Part shown: positions 29,864 through 34,948 of the stretch, piece by piece
Position numbering within the stretch: the first letter of the stretch is position 1
How the letters are laid out: every line of letters starts with the position of its first letter
Origin: Vulcanimicrobiota bacterium
GTDB taxonomy: Bacteria; Vulcanimicrobiota; Vulcanimicrobiia; Eremiobacterales; Eremiobacteraceae
Reading direction: 5' to 3'
NCBI GenBank assembly: GCA_014304875.1
Contig: JACRUD010000031.1
Span: 1 to 34,948 of the forward strand
Length of the DNA stretch: 34,948 nucleotides
Position numbers and translations under genes: made by a program
The notes under the pieces: generated by a model
Database searches by the model: none
Told to the model about the DNA's origin: nothing
Seen by the model: the letters and a program-made list of their open reading frames with translations, nothing else

Positions 29864-30771
29864 AAACGATGCCCCAGAAGAGCGCCATGAAGGTGGCATT
29901 TTGGCCCGGCTGCGTTTCCAAAGGCGCGTGCCCGGAGCTTTACGCGTCCACCCAAAAAATCGCCGAGGCGCTCGGGCTTGACCTGCACGAACTCACATCG
30001 GCCCCCTGCACCGGGGCGGGGGTCTTAAGCGAGCAGAACCCCAAATTGGCGCGTTCGCTCAACGGATTGACGCTCGCGATGGCCGAGCGGGAAAATGCGG
30101 ATCTCATGACGATTTGCAGCACATGCCAAGGCGTCTTAAGCCAGGTCAATCACGAATTGACCCATCGTCCCGAGCTGCTCGCCGAGACGAACTCGGTGCT
30201 GGCTGAAAACGGCTACGAGTATCGCGGCACGACCAAAGTCAAGCATCTGCTTTGGATCCTGGTCGAAGACATCGGCTTGGAGAAGATCGCCTCGCTGGTC
30301 AAGCGCCGGCTGACGGGACTAAAAGTCGCTCCTTTTTACGGCTGCTATATCCTGCGTCCCGAGGAGTATCTCGGGCTTAAGGAGCGTCCGGAACGATCGA
30401 CGTATTTGGAGCAGCTGATATCGCTGATCGGAGCGGAGCCTGTTGAATACCACGGCAAGAGCAAGTGTTGCGGCTTCCCGATGCTGACGTTTAACCGAGA
30501 CGTGTCATTAAAGATGGGCGGCAAGCACATCGTGGAGGCGAAACAAAAGGGAGCCGATCTGCTCGTGACGCCGTGCCCGCTCTGCCACTTGAACCTCGAC
30601 GGCCAACAGCCTGACGCGGCGCGCGCCATGCAGCAGCCGATCGGGGTGCCGATCTTCCATCTGCCGCAGCTGCTGGGACTTGCATTCGGGTACAGCCCGG
30701 AAGAATTGCGGCTGAATCGGCACGTCGTCGGCACCGATGGAGTTCTCGCCAAGGTCGAGCTCAAGGTTTAG
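29860..30771 (+). CDS. HdrB-like CCG-domain subunit (SdhE-type anchor)
   Basis: The 303-aa protein resembles subunit B of CoB-CoM heterodisulfide reductase. The second cysteine domain is classical: '[14 protein letters not shown]', SKCCGFPM and '[12 protein letters not shown]' (CxnCCGxmCxxC). The first is altered: C18, C24, then APC50-TGAG in place of CCG, and C86-STC89. In non-classical succinate dehydrogenases this subunit (SdhE) replaces the heme-bearing membrane anchor, binds FeS clusters and attaches the complex to the membrane by amphipathic helices; quinone reduction is the inferred step. GTG 29860 overlaps the sdhB stop. No transmembrane helix is seen. Confidence 0.82.
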   Translation: MKTMPQKSAMKVAFWPGCVSKGACPELYASTQKIAEALGLDLHELTSAPCTGAGVLSEQNPKLARSLNGLTLAMAERENADLMTICSTCQGVLSQVNHELTHRPELLAETNSVLAENGYEYRGTTKVKHLLWILVEDIGLEKIASLVKRRLTGLKVAPFYGCYILRPEEYLGLKERPERSTYLEQLISLIGAEPVEYHGKSKCCGFPMLTFNRDVSLKMGGKHIVEAKQKGADLLVTPCPLCHLNLDGQQPDAARAMQQPIGVPIFHLPQLLGLAFGYSPEELRLNRHVVGTDGVLAKVELKV

Positions 30772-30879
30772 CCGCGCCTGCGGCCGCCGCCATCGAAGGA
30801 CCTAACGATCCGTGGCTACATACGCCATGCGTAATGCGGCGCCGCCAATGTAGCGCCGCCGCTTTCGTCGCGGCCGACC

Positions 30880-31893
30880 TTAACCGCCGATATGCGACAT
30901 CTCCACCTTGGCTTCGGCCGAACTAGATGCGGTGCGTAACTCGGAGTAACGATCTTGGCGGCCGGTCCAGGCCGTTCGGATGGCGAACGCGATTTCATCG
31001 TCGGAGCATTGTGAGCGCAGCATCTTTCCCAGATCCAGACCGCGTGTCGCAAACAGGCAAGTGTAAAGGACGCCGGCTGAGGACAGGCGTGCGCGCGTGC
31101 AGTCGCGGCAGAAAGGCTGCGTCACAGACGTCACGATTCCGATCTCGCCGCCGCCATCGCGATAGCGATAGCGCCGTGCCACTTCACCGCGGTACGTCGG
31201 ACTGATCGCCTCAAGCGGCATAGCGGCGTCCAGCTGTTTGACGATGTCTGCGCCCGAGACGACTTGATCCATCGTCCAACCATTGGTGGACCCGACGTCC
31301 ATGTACTCGATGAAGCGCACGATGCACCCCGAGCCATGGAAGTAGCGCGCCGTCTGTACAACGGTGCCGTCGTTTATGCCGCGTCTGACGACGACGTTGA
31401 TCTTCAGCGGATCGAGCCCAGCCCGGCGAGCCGCCTCGATGCCCGAAAGGATGCGAGCAACGGGATAGCCGACGCCGTTCATCGCCCCGAAAACAGCTGG
31501 ATCGATTGAATCGAGGCTCACGGTGATGCGCCGCAATCCGGCGGCCTTCAATGCAGCCGCTTTCGTGGCCAGCAAGGCACCGTTGGTCGTCAGCGCGATG
31601 TCGAGCACGCCCGGAAGCGATGCCAGCATTTCGACAAGCGCCGCGATCTCGCGGCGCAGCAACGGCTCGCCCCCCGTGACGCGAAGCTTTTGCACGCCGC
31701 AGGTGACGAAGATTCTCGCCAGCCGTTCTATTTCTTCGAAGGTGAGGATCTCGGAGCGGGCGAGGAACGGGTAATCCGATCCGTACACTTCCTTCGGCAT
31801 GCAGTAGCCGCAACGGAAATTGCAACGATCGGTTACCGAAATGCGCAGATCGCGCAGCGGGCGCCCATATTTATCCGTCAATGCGAAACTCAT
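30880..31893 (-). CDS. moaA: GTP 3',8-cyclase, molybdenum cofactor synthesis
   Basis: The 337-aa radical SAM enzyme starts the molybdenum-cofactor pathway. Seen: C24-NFRC28-GYC31, '[16 protein letters not shown]' , the second [4Fe-4S] motif in '[20 protein letters not shown]' (CxxC, 13 residues, C), and the C-terminal Gly-Gly tail (SHIGG) needed for catalysis. All key residues are present. No other moa genes are adjacent. It is divergent from the secreted His-rich protein; the 101-bp gap between them must hold both promoters. Confidence 0.93.
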   Translation of the reverse strand: MSFALTDKYGRPLRDLRISVTDRCNFRCGYCMPKEVYGSDYPFLARSEILTFEEIERLARIFVTCGVQKLRVTGGEPLLRREIAALVEMLASLPGVLDIALTTNGALLATKAAALKAAGLRRITVSLDSIDPAVFGAMNGVGYPVARILSGIEAARRAGLDPLKINVVVRRGINDGTVVQTARYFHGSGCIVRFIEYMDVGSTNGWTMDQVVSGADIVKQLDAAMPLEAISPTYRGEVARRYRYRDGGGEIGIVTSVTQPFCRDCTRARLSSAGVLYTCLFATRGLDLGKMLRSQCSDDEIAFAIRTAWTGRQDRYSELRTASSSAEAKVEMSHIGG

Positions 31894-31994
31894 ATGATGA
31901 TTCTTTGCGAATTTGACGGCCGCGACATGGGCGCCTCCGAACGCAGAAACTAAGCAAACCGGAATCGCGTTATCTTCGTACAGGAGGAGTCAAT

Positions 31995-32480
31995 ATGTCA
32001 GTAGTGCTTTCTCGCGCAAGTTTCTTACGAAATGTCGTCGTGGCCGTCGCGTTGTTGCTCGTCATGGGCCTTGGAGCCGTGCGTCCCGCCCTTGCCGAAA
32101 CAGCCGGCCAAAGGTCTACTCGCAACATCGTCCTAGGTGGCCTAGCGGTCGTCACCGGGATCATCCTATACAACAACTACGAGCACAAGAAGGTCGCTCA
32201 CGACACGATCGTCGGCCGCACGCGCGACGGCGGAGTCGTGTACGCGGACGGCCGCGTCGTGTACCCGAACGGACAGGTCGTGTACACGAGCAATAACGGT
32301 CGCACTCCTTGCACATATGACGGCTACGGTCAGCAGTGTGGTCCCTACGTGCGCGGATACCGCACCGTCGCGGACGAGGACGGCTACGCCCGATACGGTC
32401 ATGACTATGGCCATCGCAAACACCGGCATCATCGCCACGATCGTGACGACCGCGGCGACGACGGTGGAGATCGCGGCTAA
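31995..32480 (+). CDS. secreted protein with VVY repeats and His/Asp-rich tail
   Basis: GGAGGAG at 31982-31988 sets the start. The 161-aa product has a signal peptide (~1-35, ending ...VRPALA|E), a hydrophobic segment 'IVLGGLAVVTGIILYNN', then three short units VVYADGR, VVYPNGQ, VVYTSNG (the DNA repeats GTCGTGTAC every 24 nt), two Cys that may pair, and a C-terminus rich in His, Arg, Asp and Gly. The tail could bind metal ions; the VVY units look like a small beta-hairpin stack, as in envelope proteins. Function unknown. It is a single-gene unit ended by a strong terminator. Confidence 0.7.
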   Translation: MSVVLSRASFLRNVVVAVALLLVMGLGAVRPALAETAGQRSTRNIVLGGLAVVTGIILYNNYEHKKVAHDTIVGRTRDGGVVYADGRVVYPNGQVVYTSNNGRTPCTYDGYGQQCGPYVRGYRTVADEDGYARYGHDYGHRKHRHHRHDRDDRGDDGGDRG

Positions 32481-32505
32481 AGCCGCACCACTCTGAGGAT
32501 CGGCG

Positions 32506-32532
32506 AACGGGCGCACAAAGTGCGCCCGTTTT
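32506..32532. terminator. rho-independent terminator
   Basis: AACGGGCGCAC (32506-32516) pairs perfectly with GTGCGCCCGTT (32520-32530) around AAA, and TT follows. The 11-bp stem with a T-run ends the secreted-protein gene; the A's on the left arm let it also serve the convergent GNAT/GT9 operon. Confidence 0.8.
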
Positions 32533-32568
32533 GCTGTCTGCGGGATTGCGTTTTGGAGAGAGCGGCCG

Positions 32569-33057
32569 CTACAACTCCTTTTGATAATGGTACTCGACGG
32601 ACCGGCTCACGTCGTGCAGCTCGCGCGTTTCGGGCAGGCGGACGTATCCGCGCCGCTCGTACACGCGGTGTGCTTTTGTGAAGCGCGTGTCGGTCCAAAG
32701 GTGGATGCGGCGCGCGTCGTGCGCCGCGGCGTCCCGTTCGACGAGGCTCAATAAGACCCGGCCAACACCCGTGCCGTGCACGTCGGGATGGGCGTAGAGC
32801 TTTTTCAACTCCAGTAAGCCCGGCTCGGCGGTCGGGGCCACCGACGCGAACCCGACAACCAGGCGCTCCCGGGTCGCGACCCAAAAGCGGACGCCGTGAG
32901 CGCTGGCTGACGTTGCCGGCCGTAAAAGCTCCGGTACCTCGCGAAGCTCCAGCACGCAGCCCGGGTACTCGGCAAATGCCGCGGCCAGGATTTCTAGGAT
33001 GCGCGCGCTGTCCGCGTCGCGCACCTCTCGGACGCCGGTGAGGCTAACGGGTGCCAT
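32569..33057 (-). CDS. GNAT-family N-acetyltransferase
   Basis: The 162-aa protein has the GNAT fold: strand-helix start ('REVRDADSARILEILAAAF'), 'ERLVVGFASVAP', and the acetyl-CoA pyrophosphate loop in 'KKLYAHPDVHGTGVGRVLLS' (Q/RxxGxG/A variant HGTGVG), followed by 'AHRVYERRGYVRL'. It would acetylate an unidentified amine. ATG 33057 shares its A with the stop of the GT9 gene (TGATG), so the two are translated together; linkage to glycan modification is possible. Confidence 0.8.
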   Translation of the reverse strand: MAPVSLTGVREVRDADSARILEILAAAFAEYPGCVLELREVPELLRPATSASAHGVRFWVATRERLVVGFASVAPTAEPGLLELKKLYAHPDVHGTGVGRVLLSLVERDAAAHDARRIHLWTDTRFTKAHRVYERRGYVRLPETRELHDVSRSVEYHYQKEL

Positions 33058-34082
33058 CAAAGCGCCGCGGTCGTGGACGCCAGTTTGGGGTGGGCCCCGC
33101 GCGCGGGAAAATCGTCCGCTCGCAGAGCTTCAAGCGCAGCGGCGACGTCGCGGGGCTGGATGGAGAGCAACCCTTCATCGCAGCTTACGGCATGGGGATC
33201 TCCAGTCCGGCCGCTCCACAGAACGCGGTGCCGTCGCCTCAGTGGCGGCGGACCCCATTCGTGCGGCGATGAAGGTCCGAACAGGACGATCGACGGCGTG
33301 CCGAAAGCGGTCGCTAGATGCGCGACTCCCGTGTCGCCGCAGATGACCGTATCGGCGGTTGCGACCAGAGCGGCCAAAGACATCAGGTCGGTCTTGCCCG
33401 CGAAGATGGCCGTTTCGCTCAAGCCTGACCCCTGGGCTACGCGGCGGCTGCGTTCCACCTCGCTGGGACTACCCGTAAGAATCACGCGTCGGCCGGCACG
33501 CCTCTCCCGGCGCGCCACGGCAACCCAACGCTCCACCGGCCAGCATCGCGAACCGCTCGCGGCGCCGGGATGGATCAACGTCGCCCCGATCGCGTCCGCG
33601 ACGAAAGCGGACTGCGGCAGCGCCAAACCGAGCTCCGTTGGGCAAGCGGGAATCGCGATCTCATTGAGCAGCCGGCACCAACGGTCCACTTCGTGTTCGC
33701 CTTGTCGCCAGGGCGGCATGCCTTGCGACTCGGGGATCGACGAGTTCGCAAACGAGATGAAGCGCCGCGGGCCAGACGCCAGCAATGCGCGGTGGCTTTG
33801 GGGTCCCCGACCGTGGAGATTGACGCCCACATCGGTAGGACGTAAAAGATCGGAGAGCGGCGCCAGCGGCTGCGTCGGGACGACTGCGTGGATCGCGCCG
33901 GTCAGACGCGCCAACGGTTCTAATGACGATGGCGCCGCCAGAACGCGGCGGTGGTCGGGATAGCGCCGAGCCAATGCCCGATAGGCAGGCACCGCGGTGA
34001 GGAAATCACCTAGGCCCAGGGCGCGAAGGATGACGAGCAGGGGACTGCCTCGCCGCGGCGCTGGCATCACGCGATCCGGCAT
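33057..34082 (-). CDS. glycosyltransferase family 9 (heptosyltransferase-like)
   Basis: I choose ATG 34082 (341 aa); ATG 34067 is a close alternative, and the open frame to 34271 runs into the divergent GT2 gene. The fold is GT-B: N-terminal 'LLVILRALGLGDFLTAVPAY' (GLGD motif), 'TDVGVNLHGRGPQS', C-terminal 'LIHPGAASGSRCWPVERW', then 'ADTVICGDTGVAHLATAFGT' and 'IVLFGPSSPHEWGPP'. This matches ADP-heptose:LPS heptosyltransferase-type enzymes, which build cell-surface polysaccharide. The sugar donor is unknown. The divergent GT2 gene suggests a cell-surface glycan locus that continues right of the window. Confidence 0.85.
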   Translation of the reverse strand: MPDRVMPAPRRGSPLLVILRALGLGDFLTAVPAYRALARRYPDHRRVLAAPSSLEPLARLTGAIHAVVPTQPLAPLSDLLRPTDVGVNLHGRGPQSHRALLASGPRRFISFANSSIPESQGMPPWRQGEHEVDRWCRLLNEIAIPACPTELGLALPQSAFVADAIGATLIHPGAASGSRCWPVERWVAVARRERRAGRRVILTGSPSEVERSRRVAQGSGLSETAIFAGKTDLMSLAALVATADTVICGDTGVAHLATAFGTPSIVLFGPSSPHEWGPPPLRRRHRVLWSGRTGDPHAVSCDEGLLSIQPRDVAAALEALRADDFPARGAHPKLASTTAAL

Positions 34083-34180
34083 CGATGGGACGACATTCGA
34101 AGAATATTCTCCAGCCAGGTCTAGCCATGCTTTTTGGGCTCCGCGGAGGCGGCACCCTTCCCTGACGGTAAATGAACGGG

Positions 34181-34948
34181 ATGACCGACGACCGGCCGGG
34201 CGAACGGGAGGCAACAGCAGAGGGCGCGGAAGCATCGGCGCGAGCCGGCCGTGCTCTGGACGAAAGGGCACGGGTGACGGTCGTCATCGCCACCCGCAAC
34301 CGAGTTCATTCCTTGCTTCGAACTTTGGACTGCTTGACGTCTCTTTGTCCCGGGACGCCGATCGTGGTAGCCGACAACGGTTCCGACGATACGACCTCGC
34401 CGGAAGTCCGAGCGCGCTTTCCATCGACCGATCTGCTGGCGCTTGACCAGAATTTCGGCGCGGCCGCACGCACCGTCGCTGCCGAACGTTGTCTCACTCC
34501 CTATGTCGCGTTCTGCGACGACGATTCTTGGTGGTCGGCCGGCTCCCTCACTGTGGCGGTGCGAACGCTCGACGCAAATCCGCGGCTGGCGCTCGTCACC
34601 GGTCGGGTCCTCGTAGGGCAAGAGGAGCGGCTCGACCCGACTTGCGCCGAGATGGCAGCCAGCCCGCTACAGGCGAACGCGTGCCTGCCGGGGCCGCCTG
34701 TATTAGGTTTCCTTGCCGCAGGTTCGGTCGTGCGCCGGTCCGCGTTCCTCGCGGCCGGCGGGTTCAACCCACGCTACGGCATCGGCGGCGAAGAAGAACT
34801 GCTGGCGATCGATTTAGCCGCCGCCGGCTGGGATCTCGCCTATGTCGCCTCGCTCATCGCCCACCATTATCCGTGCAACGCCGCGAGGGATGCCGACGGG
34901 CGCCGTCGGCTTACCCTGCGCAACGGGCTGTGGACTGCGGGGCTGCGC
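34181..34948 (+). CDS. glycosyltransferase family 2, partial (cut by window end)
   Basis: From ATG 34181 the frame is open for 256 codons to the last base. After an acidic, low-complexity N-terminus of ~30 residues comes the GT-A fold: RVTVVIATRNRVHSLLRTLD, 'VVADNGSDDTT', 'NFGAAARTVAAE', the DXD-like 'VAFCDDDSWW', and 'GFNPRYGIGGEEELLAIDLA'. All are marks of GT2 transferases, which use nucleotide sugars. The start is uncertain because no clear ribosome site is present. It diverges from the GT9 gene across 98 bp that should hold both promoters. Confidence 0.82.
   Translation, partial: MTDDRPGEREATAEGAEASARAGRALDERARVTVVIATRNRVHSLLRTLDCLTSLCPGTPIVVADNGSDDTTSPEVRARFPSTDLLALDQNFGAAARTVAAERCLTPYVAFCDDDSWWSAGSLTVAVRTLDANPRLALVTGRVLVGQEERLDPTCAEMAASPLQANACLPGPPVLGFLAAGSVVRRSAFLAAGGFNPRYGIGGEEELLAIDLAAAGWDLAYVASLIAHHYPCNAARDADGRRRLTLRNGLWTAGLR

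Noticed and set aside
1-34948. CRISPR array, insertion sequence or transposase
   Set aside because: No regularly spaced repeats and no transposase or terminal inverted repeats were found on either strand.

Overview
The window is high-GC bacterial DNA. A TonB-dependent outer-membrane receptor, GT9/GT2 sugar transferases, a PyrR-led pyrimidine operon and a non-classical succinate dehydrogenase (SdhA-SdhB-HdrB-like SdhE) point to a diderm from a deep, mostly uncultured phylum. Candidatus Eremiobacterota or a relative is my best guess, but it is an inference from gene content, not from a marker gene.

Region 1 (1-7355) is accessory DNA. Positions 1-4169 hold a run of very short plus-strand genes, most joined by ATGA/GTGA/TGATG stop-start overlaps. 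They include a terminase-small-subunit-like protein, an excisionase-like helix-turn-helix protein, several Cys-pair small proteins, a secreted or membrane small protein and two tiny single-span membrane proteins. This is typical of a prophage or integrative element, although no integrase, capsid or portal gene lies in the window. It is followed by a decayed response-regulator receiver fragment, a minus-strand gene with a tandemly duplicated cysteine domain, two tiny genes, and a right-end boundary. That boundary is an exact 42-nt 3' half of a tRNA-Thr(TGT), with direct repeats to its left and a degenerate second copy about 690 bp to its right. I read this as stacked integration scars at one tRNA-Thr site, with the intact tRNA predicted to the left of the window.

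Region 2 (7356-19972) begins the apparently ordinary chromosome: a TonB receptor, a COG4705-type membrane protein, and a catabolic-looking locus. The locus has two paralogous phytoene-desaturase/PYROXD2-like flavoproteins facing each other, a Rieske oxygenase with the Glu-bridge signature of quaternary-amine oxygenases, a divergent Lrp/AsnC regulator, and a lysine 2,3-aminomutase-like radical SAM enzyme. It ends with a bifunctional GGDEF/EAL protein.

Region 3 (20172-24522) is the overlapping pyrR-pyrB-pyrC-carA operon plus an uncharacterised Cys-rich gene. carB is absent from the window.

Region 4 (24528-34948) holds dodecin and a small acidic protein on the minus strand, an ABC exporter, sdhA-sdhB-sdhE, moaA (minus), a secreted His-rich protein closed by a strong terminator, a GNAT and a GT9 glycosyltransferase (minus, overlapping), and a GT2 glycosyltransferase cut by the window end.

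All family assignments come from reading motifs and remembered family patterns. No database search was run.
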